Counted from the first letter of the stretch, positions 13,847 through 22,146 are shown. The stretch is 40,242 nucleotides of DNA from an uncultured Anaerolineae bacterium (GCA_937927775.1 CALBEF010000034.1:1-40242); one strand, 5' to 3'. A program made the numbers and translations. Notes: generated by a model from the letters alone, not told the origin.

Positions 13847-15511
13847 TTACGGTTGATCCGGCGACGCCTGGAACGCCGGCAGGAAGGTGCGGTTGGTGAA
13901 GACTTCGTACACGTAGGTGAAGGCCAGCCGGCGGCCATTGCTATATCCGCCGATGACGTAGAACTCGGTGGGCTGCGCCGCAATGGCGACGCTGCGCCAG
14001 TCGCCGATCAATGGCGTCTCGATTGAAGTCCAGCGGTCGGTTTGTGGATCGTATCGCTCGTTGAAACCGACAAAGCCGGCCCATCCGCCGCCCACTGCGT
14101 ACAGGCTGTTGCCCACGCGAGCAATGCCCGGCCCGCCCCGCGAGATCTGCATGGGGGCGCACGTTGACCAGGCGTCGCGCGCCGGCCAGTACACCTCGCA
14201 CGTGGCGAACTCGCGGCCTTCGTCGTACCCGCCTATGACGTAGATGCGGTCGTCGAACGCAGCCGCGCCGGTCAGGCTGCGCGGGGTCGGCATCGGCGCA
14301 ATGGGATGCCACGTGTCGCCGGCAATATCGTAGGCGAAGCTGTCAACTGTGCCGGGATTGCTTGACTTGTCGCCGAACACATACAGCTTGCCGCCGAGCG
14401 CGGCCATGCTGTGGCCGGTCATCGGCGCAGGCAACGGCCTGAGTGATCGCCACACATTGGCGGTAGTGTCCAGCGCCTCCAGCCGGTTGGTTGCGACGCC
14501 GTTGGCGGTTGTGCCGCCGGCCACGTAGATCAGCGCGCCGACGGCAACGGCGGGCGCATTCCAGGCCGGCGTCGGTTTGGGCGCGTCCAGCGGCGCCCAG
14601 GTGTTGTTTCTCGGGTCGAACACCAGCACATCGCCGGATGCCGTTTGATTGGTCTCGCCGCCGATCAGGTAGATAAGGCCGCCCACGGCGGCGGCTGCGC
14701 TGCGCGCCCGCGCCGCCGGCAGCGCGCCGCGCAGGTACCAGCGGGTGGCTTCGCCCGGCGCCAGCAGGTCGCCGGTCAACGTGTTGTTGTCAACCAGGTC
14801 GGTGCCGTCGGCGTCTGGCCTGGCGTTGCTCCCCAGCGCCGGCAACGACGCAAGGCTGCCGGCCGCGATGAGCAGCAGGGTGGCGACAATCAGCGCGCGC
14901 CGCCACAACGGCAGAGGCGGCAATGGTTGAGGGTTCGGCGCGACCGGCACTGGCGCTACGGCGCGCGGAATGGCGCGCTCGCCTGCTGGATTGGCCGGCG
15001 CTGTCACAGACGCTGGCGCCTCGGATGGGCTGTCTGCGGGGTGTGGGGGCTGTTCATCTGTGATTGCGCGCGCAACGTTCGCGGCGGCCAACGGTTCAGC
15101 GTCAATGACCGAAGCGCCGGAAGGCGCGTGTGCGACTGCTCGTGGCAGGTCGGTGGTCTCGACCGGTGTTGTGGCCGGCGCGCTCTGAGAAGCCGTATCG
15201 GCCGGCTTTCCATTCGCCGGCGCAGTTGCCTGTTCGCCTGCCGCTTGAGCCGCCGGCCCAGCCGCCGGCCCAGCCGCCGGCTCAGCCGCCGGCTCAGCCG
15301 CCGGCACGACCCAACCGTTGCGCACGGCGATCATGGTCACTTCCACGCGCGATTGGGCTTCGAGCTTGGTGAAGATATTGCGCAGATGCACCTTCACCGT
15401 GTTGGGGCTGAGGTAGAGCTGCGCCGCGATCTCCTTGTTGCCGGCCCCTGTAGACAGCAGCCGAACGACTTCCAGCTCGCGTTCGGTCAGCGGTTCGCCT
15501 GCTTCTGCCAT
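13847..15511 (-). CDS. Membrane-tethered LuxR-HTH / Kelch-propeller regulator
   Basis: A 554-residue fusion. Residues 8-68 form a LuxR-type helix-turn-helix (LTERELEVVRLLSTGAGNKE, then SPNTVKVHLRNIFTKL). Residues 69-200 are a Pro/Ala-rich linker containing a 4-residue repeat (E/G-PAA). One membrane helix follows at about 205-226 (RRALIVATLLLIAAGSLASL). The remainder (about 255-550) is a Kelch-type propeller with repeated IYVIGG, YAVGGG and LYVFGD blades. The layout implies a cytoplasmic DNA-binding head and an extracellular sensor, like ToxR/CadC in principle but built from different domains. There is no receiver domain, so it would be a one-component system. A TATAAT lies 7 nt before the ATG with no ribosome-binding site, suggesting a leaderless mRNA. 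Confidence 0.85.
   Translation of the reverse strand: MAEAGEPLTERELEVVRLLSTGAGNKEIAAQLYLSPNTVKVHLRNIFTKLEAQSRVEVTMIAVRNGWVVPAAEPAAEPAAGPAAGPAAQAAGEQATAPANGKPADTASQSAPATTPVETTDLPRAVAHAPSGASVIDAEPLAAANVARAITDEQPPHPADSPSEAPASVTAPANPAGERAIPRAVAPVPVAPNPQPLPPLPLWRRALIVATLLLIAAGSLASLPALGSNARPDADGTDLVDNNTLTGDLLAPGEATRWYLRGALPAARARSAAAAVGGLIYLIGGETNQTASGDVLVFDPRNNTWAPLDAPKPTPAWNAPAVAVGALIYVAGGTTANGVATNRLEALDTTANVWRSLRPLPAPMTGHSMAALGGKLYVFGDKSSNPGTVDSFAYDIAGDTWHPIAPMPTPRSLTGAAAFDDRIYVIGGYDEGREFATCEVYWPARDAWSTCAPMQISRGGPGIARVGNSLYAVGGGWAGFVGFNERYDPQTDRWTSIETPLIGDWRSVAIAAQPTEFYVIGGYSNGRRLAFTYVYEVFTNRTFLPAFQASPDQP
15248..15307. repeat. 12-bp tandem repeat in the linker of the HTH-Kelch gene
   Basis: Five consecutive units of AGCCGCCGGCYC occur in frame and encode the (E/G)PAA repeats of the linker. 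The number of units could vary by slippage without breaking the frame, changing linker length. Confidence 0.8.
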
Positions 15512-15518
15512 GCGAACG

Positions 15519-15524
15519 ATTATA
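15519..15524 (-). promoter_or_regulatory. -10 box 7 nt before the HTH-Kelch start
   Basis: The minus strand reads TATAAT, then 7 nt, then ATG. Transcription would start at or next to the ATG. No Shine-Dalgarno is present in the gap. No strong -35 is visible. Confidence 0.55.
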
Positions 15525-15532
15525 GCGAGCGG

Positions 15533-16654
15533 TTAAAGATTCCCGGAGTCTCCCATACTCCGGGAATCTTTGTGCGCCCCCGGTCTGCTGTCAATCACAC
15601 AAGTGAAGCGGGTTGGTGACACTTCGATGCGCGCGTCGGCCCGCAGCGCAATGATGCCGGCGCGCGCATCGCTGTTCAGCACATCGCGCGCTTCGTCGAT
15701 GGCGGCGAGTTTAAGATCGGTCAGGTCGCCGCACACTATCTGGATTGCGCGGCGCAGGGTGGCGCGTTGCAGGCCGGCCGGCAGCGCCTGCCATGCCCGG
15801 CGATCGAATGTCAATCGACTGCTGCCAGGCAGGCCCATGTCGCCCGTGAGCGCCTGGGCGAAGGCTTGTTGCGCGGCGTGGTCGATGATCTCGGCGTCGG
15901 CAGCGGCGGTTTCGGCCAGCCGGGCGAGCACGGCGCGAATGCCGGGGTTGTATTGCTCCAGCAGGGGCAGTAATTCGTGTCGGACGCGATTGCGCAGGTG
16001 ATCGGCGCTCTCGTTTGTCTCGTCGTGGCGCGGCTGAAGTTGTCGCGCCGCGCAGTAAGCCGTCACTTCGGCGCGCGTCACCTGGAGCAGGGGGCGGATC
16101 AGATACAGGCCGGGCGCAGATGGGTGGGGGCTGAGCGGCTGCATACCGCGCAGGCCGGTGATACCGGCGCCGCGAATCAGGCGCAGCAGCACGGTCTCGG
16201 CCTGGTCGTCGGCGTGATGGGCCAGGGCGATCAGCGATGCGCTGGTGGCTTGCGCCGCGCGCGCCAGGAAGTCGTAGCGGGCGCGCCGGGCGGCGACTTC
16301 GATGGAGACGCGGGTCGCAGAGGCGAGGCCGGCTACATCAGCCCGCTCGCTGATAAAGGCGGCGCTGCGCGACTCGGCGAAGGCGCGGGTGAACTCGGCG
16401 TCGGCGCGGCCGGCTTCGCCGCGCAAGCCGTGATCGAGGTGGGCAATCGTTGGGGCCAGGCCAAGCGCGCCGGCCTGCGCCAGAACAGCGTCGGCCAGGC
16501 ACAATGAGTCCGGGCCGCCGGAGACGGCCAGCACGACCGGCGCGGGGTGTCGCTGAAACCAGGCATGACTTTCAGGCCGGGCGCGGGCGTGGTCGAAGGC
16601 GCGCTGCACACGCAGCCACACGCGCTGGCGGATGGCGTCACGGGCGCCGGACAT
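15533..16654 (-). CDS. tilS: tRNA(Ile)-lysidine synthase
   Basis: A 373-residue PP-loop ATPase that changes C34 of tRNA-Ile(CAU) to lysidine so it reads AUA. The PP-loop SGGPDS is at residues 45-50, followed by HLDHGLRGEAGRADAEF and LALAHHADDQAETVLLRLIRGAGITGLRGM, all diagnostic for TilS. The C-terminal substrate-binding extension of long forms is reduced, as in shorter bacterial TilS. The last 12 codons are formed by a 37-bp perfect hairpin (15535-15571), so the tail doubles as the terminator. It is preceded by a small unknown gene 19 bp upstream. Confidence 0.93.
   Translation of the reverse strand: MSGARDAIRQRVWLRVQRAFDHARARPESHAWFQRHPAPVVLAVSGGPDSLCLADAVLAQAGALGLAPTIAHLDHGLRGEAGRADAEFTRAFAESRSAAFISERADVAGLASATRVSIEVAARRARYDFLARAAQATSASLIALAHHADDQAETVLLRLIRGAGITGLRGMQPLSPHPSAPGLYLIRPLLQVTRAEVTAYCAARQLQPRHDETNESADHLRNRVRHELLPLLEQYNPGIRAVLARLAETAAADAEIIDHAAQQAFAQALTGDMGLPGSSRLTFDRRAWQALPAGLQRATLRRAIQIVCGDLTDLKLAAIDEARDVLNSDARAGIIALRADARIEVSPTRFTCVIDSRPGAHKDSRSMGDSGNL
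15535..15571. terminator. Perfect hairpin overlapping the tilS 3' end
   Basis: AAAGATTCCCGGAGT (15535-15549) and ACTCCGGGAATCTTT (15557-15571) are perfectly complementary over 15 bp around a 7-nt loop. With A-runs and T-runs at both ends it resembles a bidirectional intrinsic terminator. It lies inside the last codons of tilS and just upstream of the HTH-Kelch promoter. Confidence 0.7.
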
Positions 16655-16673
16655 GGTCGCTCGACATGGTTGC

Positions 16674-17033
16674 TCATAGCGCCCGGATGTCGCCGGCTAC
16701 GTGGACGGTGACGGGCACGCCTTCGATCTGATCGGGGATGCCGTCATCGGCGCTGTCCGGGTTGGCGTCGGGATCGAGCGCCACTGCCTGGCGCACGCCG
16801 ACCACCAGCACGGGGCAGGGCGCGGAATCCTGTTCGGTTTTGGCTGCGGGGACGGTTGTCGCAGAGGCTGGTTCGGAGAGCGGCGCGGTTCGGGCCAGGC
16901 CGATGCCGACGCTGATGACGTTGGCTTTGCGCAGCAGGGCGGCTTCGTGCCGGGCTTTTACCCGGCGCACATAGTCGAGGGTCAGCGTAACCCCGCCGGC
17001 AGGCTGGCGCTGGATTCGGGCTGGCTGTTTCAT
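16674..17033 (-). CDS. Small hypothetical protein
   Basis: A 119-residue protein of unknown function. The pattern NVISVGIGLARTAP, a variable Ala/Pro/Thr middle, CPVLVVGVRQAV, then IPDQIEGVPVTVHVAGDIRAL resembles the small strand-rich domain (VxGVGIG...LPxxIEGVPVxV) that precedes trypsin-like domains in some secreted proteases; here it stands alone. There is no signal peptide. The start at 17033 was chosen for the plausible sequence after it; upstream in-frame codons are low-complexity and run into the palindromic repeat at 17136. It probably shares a transcript with tilS, 19 bp downstream. Confidence 0.5.
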   Translation of the reverse strand: MKQPARIQRQPAGGVTLTLDYVRRVKARHEAALLRKANVISVGIGLARTAPLSEPASATTVPAAKTEQDSAPCPVLVVGVRQAVALDPDANPDSADDGIPDQIEGVPVTVHVAGDIRAL

Positions 17034-17135
17034 ATCCTGATGATACAGCAGCAGGCGAGCCTGTTGCGTGAGCGCGTGAGCGGGGCCTGAATTCCCTGTC
17101 ACCCCCGCGCAGGCGGGAGGGCGCTGGTGCGGATG

Positions 17136-17163
17136 GCAGGGCAAGCCCGGCGGCTTGCCCTGC
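17136..17163. repeat. Dispersed palindromic repeat, copy 1
   Basis: GCAGGGCAAGCC and GGCTTGCCCTGC form a perfect 12-bp stem around CGGC. It starts 9 bp beyond the secF stop and could serve as its terminator or mRNA stabiliser. Related copies are at 22123, 22150, 34864 and 37906. Confidence 0.85.
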
Positions 17164-17172
17164 AAGAAGCGG

Positions 17173-18132
17173 CTATTTCGCCGGCAGGGCTTGTGGCGAT
17201 GGCTTGCGCTTGCCCAGCAGGCTGCGCTCTTCCCATGCCACCAGCGTTGGCACAGCAACGAAGATGGACGAGTAGGTGCCGGCGATCAACCCGACGAGCA
17301 GAATCGCCACAAACTGGCGGATGCTGTTGCCGCCGAACAGCAGCAGGGCTGTGGTGACAAACACGTTGGTCAGCGAGGTGACGACGGAGCGGTGCACAAC
17401 CTGCACGACGCTGCGCGACACCACCTGATGAAAAGGCTCGCCGCGATAGCGTGACAGGTTTTCGCGGATGCGATCGAACACCACAATCGTGTCCTGGATC
17501 GAGAAACCGACGATGGTGAGCATGGCGGTCAGGAACAGCACATCCGCCTCCCAGCCCAGGATGACACTGAGCAACGCCATGGCCCCGCCGGCGACCAGAA
17601 TGTCGTGGATCAGCGCAAGGATGGCGCACAGGCTATAGCGGAAGGGGTGTGGCATTTTGCGAAAGGAATACCAGATGAAGAGCAGGATGGCCACGATCGC
17701 CGCCAGCACGGCCAGCACAGCGGCGCTGGCCACTTCGCGGGCGACCTGCGGGCTGACCGAATCCACGCTGGACTGAGCGCGATCAAGGGGGGCAATGGTT
17801 TCGGAGATGCGAGCCAGCAGCGATTCGTTCTGTTCGCCGGCCAGGAATGTCGTGCGCACCTGCCACAGGTTTTCCTCCGGCGCGCCCAGGCGGGACACGG
17901 AGGGATTGCTCAGGCCAAACGCAGCGAAGGCGCTGCGCAGGCTGTCCTCGCTCACCGGGCTGGTGAACTTGAGCACGAAACGACTGCCCTCGCGGAAATC
18001 GACGCCCAGGCGCCACGGCGAATTGGTCGGCAATGTGATCACGTTGTAGAGCATGGCAATGACGCCGGCCAGGATGACGACCAGCGAGAAGGCGAAATAG
18101 TAACGGCGATTCTGGACGATTGAGAACAACAT
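17173..18132 (-). CDS. secF: Protein translocase subunit SecF
   Basis: A 319-residue membrane protein of the SecDF complex, which uses the proton gradient to help pull proteins out through SecYEG. It has an N-terminal helix, GVDFREGSRFVLKF (the family VDFxGG/S region), a periplasmic P1 domain, and the C-terminal five-helix block with LALIHDILVAGGAM, TIVGFSIQDTIVVFDRIREN and SVVTSLTNVFVTTALLLFGG. I chose ATG 18132, preceded by GGTGA; GTG at 18141 is an alternative. It follows secD by 8-17 nt and is surely co-transcribed with it. Confidence 0.93.
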   Translation of the reverse strand: MLFSIVQNRRYYFAFSLVVILAGVIAMLYNVITLPTNSPWRLGVDFREGSRFVLKFTSPVSEDSLRSAFAAFGLSNPSVSRLGAPEENLWQVRTTFLAGEQNESLLARISETIAPLDRAQSSVDSVSPQVAREVASAAVLAVLAAIVAILLFIWYSFRKMPHPFRYSLCAILALIHDILVAGGAMALLSVILGWEADVLFLTAMLTIVGFSIQDTIVVFDRIRENLSRYRGEPFHQVVSRSVVQVVHRSVVTSLTNVFVTTALLLFGGNSIRQFVAILLVGLIAGTYSSIFVAVPTLVAWEERSLLGKRKPSPQALPAK

Positions 18133-18149
18133 GAGCTTCACCGGATGCT

Positions 18150-19550
18150 TCAGATTCCCAGGAGGGCTTTGCGCGCTTCAAAGGTCTCGCTTTGCTGGTA
18201 GAGCACCTGGCGCAGGATGGTGCGCGTCACTACCATGGCGGAGAACAGGCTGATCAGGATGCCCAGCGCCAGGGTGATGGCGAAACCTTTCACAGCGCTG
18301 GCGCCGAATGTGTTGCCGAAGAGAAAGAGAATCGCGCAGATGATCAGCGTGCTGAGGTTTGAGTCGCGGATGGACAACCACGCGCGCTGGTAGGCTGTCT
18401 CCACGGCGCCGCGAATGGTGCGCCCGCCGCGCACTTCTTCCTTGAACCGTTCGACCACCAGCACATTGGCGTCCACCGCCGACGCCACCGAGGACAGGAA
18501 GCCCACGATGCCGGGCAAAGTCAGCGTGACCGGCAGCAGGATGAAGACGGCCATTGTGCTCAGTCCGAAGAAGGTCAGCCCGATGGCGCTGATGACGCCG
18601 AGCACGCGATAGTACAGCAACAGGAAGATGATCAGCGCCAGCAGGCCGATCAGGCCGGCGATGAAACTGCGGCGCACCGAATCTGCGCCCAGCGTCGCGC
18701 CCACATCCCGGATGCTCTCGATCTTCAGCGGCACCGGCAGCGAGCCGTAGTTCAGCAGGGTGGCGACCTGACGCGCCTCGTCGATGGTATAGTTGCCGCG
18801 AATGCTGCCGCCCTCGGTCAACACGTCCTGAATGATGGGGCAGGACTGCACGATGCCGTCCAACACGATGCATAGCGGCCGTTGCACATTTCTGGACGTG
18901 AACTCGCGGAATGACGCCTGCGCTTCGGGTTTGACCTGGAACAATACGACGATCTGGCCGGTGCTGGCGTCCGGGCGGGCGTTGCTCTCGAGAATCTCGC
19001 CGGTGAAGGCGGTCTCGTACACCAGAACGCCGGGCGGCGTTTCGGTAGCTGTAACCGGCCGGCCGATCTGCGAGGTGGCCGGGTAGAGCAAGCCCTGATA
19101 GAGGCCGAACGTGGTGGAAATGACTTGCCCGGCCTGCGGCGGGTTATTCGTGCCGTTTACGAATTCCAGTTGGCCGGTTTTCTGGATCAGGTCGATGGCG
19201 AGTTGCGGATCGGTGATGCCGGGCAGCTCAACCAGGATGCGGTCTGTGCCCTGGATCTGCACGGTGGCTTCGGTGACGCCCAGTCCGTTGACGCGGCCTT
19301 CGATGATCTGACGGGCCGACTCCAGCGATCCTGTCACCAGTTGGCTGCTCTCCAGGTTGGCGGCCAGCAGCACCTGCAAGCCGCCCTGCAAGTCCAGGCC
19401 CTGCCTGATCTGCAAGTCGCGCGCGCGCGGGTCTTGCCAAAAAACGAGACTCTTCAGGAATTCGGGCTTGGGGATGGGCGAAACGATAAATGCGGCGAAC
19501 AGTCCGAGCACGACGATGATGACTAACGTGATGAGGTTGCGTTCACGCAT
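18150..19550 (-). CDS. secD: Protein translocase subunit SecD
   Basis: A 466-residue SecD. The N-terminal membrane helix is LITLVIIVVLGLFAAFIV. The diagnostic D1 motif is LQIRQGLDLQGGLQVLLAAN, followed by VNGLGVTEATVQIQGTDRILVELPG and the P1-domain head. The C-terminal block has GSLPVPLKIESIRDVGATLG, then VDANVLVVERFKEEVRGG and NLSTLIICAILFLFGNTFG, matching RND-type helices. The start at 19550 follows GAAGGTG by 7 nt. A minus-strand TATAAT at 19645-19650 may be the promoter, leaving a leader of nearly 90 nt. yajC is not in the window. Confidence 0.95.
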   Translation of the reverse strand: MRERNLITLVIIVVLGLFAAFIVSPIPKPEFLKSLVFWQDPRARDLQIRQGLDLQGGLQVLLAANLESSQLVTGSLESARQIIEGRVNGLGVTEATVQIQGTDRILVELPGITDPQLAIDLIQKTGQLEFVNGTNNPPQAGQVISTTFGLYQGLLYPATSQIGRPVTATETPPGVLVYETAFTGEILESNARPDASTGQIVVLFQVKPEAQASFREFTSRNVQRPLCIVLDGIVQSCPIIQDVLTEGGSIRGNYTIDEARQVATLLNYGSLPVPLKIESIRDVGATLGADSVRRSFIAGLIGLLALIIFLLLYYRVLGVISAIGLTFFGLSTMAVFILLPVTLTLPGIVGFLSSVASAVDANVLVVERFKEEVRGGRTIRGAVETAYQRAWLSIRDSNLSTLIICAILFLFGNTFGASAVKGFAITLALGILISLFSAMVVTRTILRQVLYQQSETFEARKALLGI

Positions 19551-19644
19551 GCAAGGGCACCTTCGTTCATTGAACCGTGTTGCGCAGAATTCGCCCGTGG
19601 CCGGCAGCAACGGTCTGGACAGCCCTCAGGCGGCGCAGGGGCAG

Positions 19645-19672
19645 ATTATACTACCGCGCGCGTCGGTATAAT
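19645..19672. promoter_or_regulatory. Divergent -10 boxes between secD and the MIP18-family gene
   Basis: TATAAT occurs on the minus strand at 19645-19650 (towards secDF) and on the plus strand at 19667-19672 (towards the MIP18-family gene), 16 bp apart. Two polymerases could not occupy both sites at once, so the transcripts may interfere. No clear -35 boxes are seen. Confidence 0.5.
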
Positions 19673-19725
19673 GGCGCAGTTTCAAGCGCGACCGCAGCGC
19701 GGCGCGCGTGTGGAGGTCAATACGA

Positions 19726-20067
19726 ATGGCGGATGTGAAGGATGTGGCGGCGCAAGCGGCGCTTGACATGGTTGAGCTGGAGAACAAGGCGCGCCAGGCG
19801 TTGCGCGAAGTGTACGACCCCGAACTGGGCATGAGTGTGATGGAACTGGGCCTGATTCGCAAGTTTGACTGGCAGCCGGACAAGGTCGAGGTGACGATGA
19901 TTCTGACGACGCCGTTCTGCCCGTATGGGCCGGCGTTGATCGAGCAGGTGCGCCAGAAAGTGCAGGAAGTCACCGGGCGAACGGCTGCCGTGACAATGGG
20001 CTTGGAGATGTGGGAGCCGTCGATGATGGAAGATCAGGCGGCAGCCAACTGGGGTTTGTATTACTGA
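19726..20067 (+). CDS. MIP18/DUF59 family Fe-S cluster assembly factor
   Basis: A 113-residue protein of the MIP18 (DUF59) family, related to SufT and PaaD, which help mature Fe-S proteins. The core shows LREVYDPELGMSVMELGLI and TTPFCPYGP with the conserved Cys at residue 65, then IEQVRQKVQEVTG. The start at 19726 follows GGAGG (19713-19717) by 8 nt. The tail WEPSMMEDQAAANWGLYY is typical of this subgroup. No suf genes are adjacent. It is followed by a strong terminator. Confidence 0.88.
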   Translation: MADVKDVAAQAALDMVELENKARQALREVYDPELGMSVMELGLIRKFDWQPDKVEVTMILTTPFCPYGPALIEQVRQKVQEVTGRTAAVTMGLEMWEPSMMEDQAAANWGLYY

Positions 20068-20073
20068 CACGCT

Positions 20074-20107
20074 GCCGGGGCGCGCCAATGCGCCCCGGCG
20101 CGTTTTC
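20074..20107 (+). terminator. Intrinsic terminator after the MIP18-family gene
   Basis: GCCGGGGCGC (20074-20083) and GCGCCCCGGC (20090-20099) pair perfectly around a 6-nt loop, followed by GCGTTTTC. It lies in the convergent gap with the MFS gene, whose stop it touches. Confidence 0.85.
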
Positions 20108-21332
20108 ACGCGCGCTCTCGCGCGCTCCGGCGCCTCAGCGACAGCGTGCTGGCCAGCACATTGCCCCCGGCGCACACGATCAATCCCGCCCCCACGCTCA
20201 GCCCTGCGCTCAGCAGTCCGGACATCAGCAGCGGCGCGGCAAAGATTGCAAAGCTCGACACGCTGAGTTGGGCGCTGATGAAACTCTCGTAGCGGTCGGG
20301 CGGCGCATTCTCCAGCACCAGCCCAAAGGCAGTCACCTGGAACAGCCCGCTTGCCAGGCCGCCGATCGCCCCGGCCACCCATGTCAGCGGCAGGTCCTGC
20401 GCCAGCGCCAGCACGAGCATCTGGACGCCGATGCCGGCCCCGCCCAGCGCAAACAGACGCTGGTTGCCAAACTGGCGCACCAGGCGCGGAATCACGGCGC
20501 CCATGGCGGCCAGGGCCAGCCAGTACACCGTGATGTACCAGCCATAGTCTGTGTCACCGGCGCCCAGTTCGCGCACCAGCTTAAGCGGGATGAGTGGCGC
20601 CGGCGCGTTGAGCGCCAGTTGCGTGAGCAGGGTCACGAGCAGGTAGCGCGCCGCCGGCGCATACTTCAGGATATCCCGCAGGTCGCCGGCGGCCGATTGA
20701 CGGGCCGGGGGTGTGGCCGGCGCCGGCAGCGGCTTCACCGCGCCGAAGATGAAGATTTCGACGATGCCGGCGACGATCGCCACCCCGCAGGCCGCAAAGT
20801 AGTTGGCTGGCATATCCAGGCGGTCGAGGATGAGAGCCATGGCCGGCGTGCCGATTGCCATCGCCAGCCCAAACGCTGTCCAGCGCCCGCCCATCAGCAC
20901 CGCGATGCGCTCGGCCAGCGTGACTTTGGGCAGGAAGGCGAAGAAAGTGACCTGCACGACGCCGATGATGAGATTGATCGCCAGCGCGGCGGCGACCAGG
21001 GCTTCGGCTCGGTAGCCGGGCAGCAGCAGGGCCAGCGGAATCAGCAGGAGCGACAGGCGCGACAGAAACACCGGCGCGATGAGCGCGCGCATGGCGTTCG
21101 GCGCGCGTTGCAGGTAGCCGCGCGCCAGCACGCTGGCGATGGTCAGGGCCAGCGCCGAGCCGGAAGTCAACACGCCCAGCAGCAGCGGCGAAGCGCCCAG
21201 CCGCGTGGCCAGCACCGGCACGTACTGCTGCTGGATGACCACGAACGGCATCACCCACATCACCTGCAGGATGAACAGGCGTTCGTTGCGGCGCGTCTGT
21301 CTGGCAAGCGCCGGATCGATGCTGGCTGCCAT
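20106..21332 (-). CDS. MFS transporter
   Basis: A 408-residue polytopic membrane protein with about 12 hydrophobic helices of the major facilitator type (for example LLLGVLTSGSALALTIASVL, YITVYWLALAAMGAVIP and WVAGAIGGLASGLFQVTAFG). A central cytoplasmic loop with PAPATPPARQSAAG divides two halves. The substrate cannot be told. The N-terminus is short and charged (RQTRRNERLF). It is convergent with the MIP18-family gene and starts 27 bp beyond the thyX stop on the same strand, so it is probably a downstream member of a thyX transcript. Confidence 0.85.
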   Translation of the reverse strand: MAASIDPALARQTRRNERLFILQVMWVMPFVVIQQQYVPVLATRLGASPLLLGVLTSGSALALTIASVLARGYLQRAPNAMRALIAPVFLSRLSLLLIPLALLLPGYRAEALVAAALAINLIIGVVQVTFFAFLPKVTLAERIAVLMGGRWTAFGLAMAIGTPAMALILDRLDMPANYFAACGVAIVAGIVEIFIFGAVKPLPAPATPPARQSAAGDLRDILKYAPAARYLLVTLLTQLALNAPAPLIPLKLVRELGAGDTDYGWYITVYWLALAAMGAVIPRLVRQFGNQRLFALGGAGIGVQMLVLALAQDLPLTWVAGAIGGLASGLFQVTAFGLVLENAPPDRYESFISAQLSVSSFAIFAAPLLMSGLLSAGLSVGAGLIVCAGGNVLASTLSLRRRSARERA

Positions 21333-21359
21333 GATTGGAAGTCTGCGTGGGAGAAGCCT

Positions 21360-22082
21360 TCAGGGATTGGGATGGAGCAGAAATCGCTCGAACGCTTCGG
21401 CGGTCCAGGGCAGGGCCGGCTTGAAGAAGTGTTCGTAGATCGCCTCGGCGTACACGCGGATTTCGTATTGCGCTTCTGCGGCCATGCGCAGGCGCAGGAA
21501 GTGCATCAGATTGTGCGCATCCGTCTTGGCGACCCAGGTGTAGTACACCGCGAAGCCGGGCAGGAAGACGCGCGCCAGTTCGCGCGCGACGCCGGCCTCC
21601 AGCGCCTGTTTGTACAGCGCAAACCCCCGCTCATAATGCTCGGCCAGCGCCTCGAACAGAGGCTGGCTTTCCTCTGCGCTCAATTCGCCCAGGCTGGCCT
21701 GCTTGTTCGATGGGGATTGTTTGCGCCAGGCAGCCGGCATGTAAAAGTCGTTTTCCTCGAACGCGACATAGCGGCCGGACTGGGCGTTGAAGTTCCACGT
21801 GCGATGCCGCACCCACTGCCACCAGGTGACCACCGGCGCGCGGACGCGAAACTTGAACTCCACCTGCTCGAACGGGCTGGTGTGCCGGTGCTCCATCAGG
21901 TAGAACAGCAGTTTCTTGTCTTTATCGCTGCCCTTGCTTTCGCCGAGAAAAGAGGCGCGCGCGGCGTTGACAATCGCCAGGTCGTCGCCCATCAGGTCCT
22001 GTAACTCGATCCAGCCCTTGTCCAGCACGTTCACGCGCCTGCCGATCAGGCCGGCGCCGGGCGCGGGCGCGTCAATAGTCAT
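21360..22082 (-). CDS. thyX: Flavin-dependent thymidylate synthase
   Basis: A 240-residue ThyX, which makes dTMP from dUMP using FAD, NADPH and methylene-tetrahydrofolate. The signature RHRx7S is intact (WVRHRTWNFNAQSGRY), as are MEHRHTSPFEQVEFKFRV and the C-terminal DAHNLMHFLRLRMAAEAQYEIR. An AAGGAG at 22094-22099 is 11 nt from ATG 22082 but only 2 nt from the earlier ATG at 22091, so I prefer 22082. Cells with ThyX often lack ThyA. Confidence 0.95.
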   Translation of the reverse strand: MTIDAPAPGAGLIGRRVNVLDKGWIELQDLMGDDLAIVNAARASFLGESKGSDKDKKLLFYLMEHRHTSPFEQVEFKFRVRAPVVTWWQWVRHRTWNFNAQSGRYVAFEENDFYMPAAWRKQSPSNKQASLGELSAEESQPLFEALAEHYERGFALYKQALEAGVARELARVFLPGFAVYYTWVAKTDAHNLMHFLRLRMAAEAQYEIRVYAEAIYEHFFKPALPWTAEAFERFLLHPNP

Positions 22083-22122
22083 TGCCGTCATTGCTCCTTC
22101 GAGGGGTAGGCGCTATTGTAGT

Positions 22123-22146
22123 GCAGGGCAAGCCGCCGGCTTGCTC
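22123..22146. repeat. Dispersed palindromic repeat, degenerate copy
   Basis: GCAGGGCAAGCC followed by GCCGGCTTGCTC is an imperfect copy of the palindromic repeat, directly before the full copy at 22150. It lies upstream of thyX and the SirB1-like gene. Confidence 0.65.

Noticed and set aside
20010-22004. Plus-strand open frame of 664 codons opposite the MFS and thyX genes
   Set aside because: It is antisense to two well-supported genes. Its translation is rich in Arg, Gln, His and Gly without domains, an effect of GC-rich codon bias.
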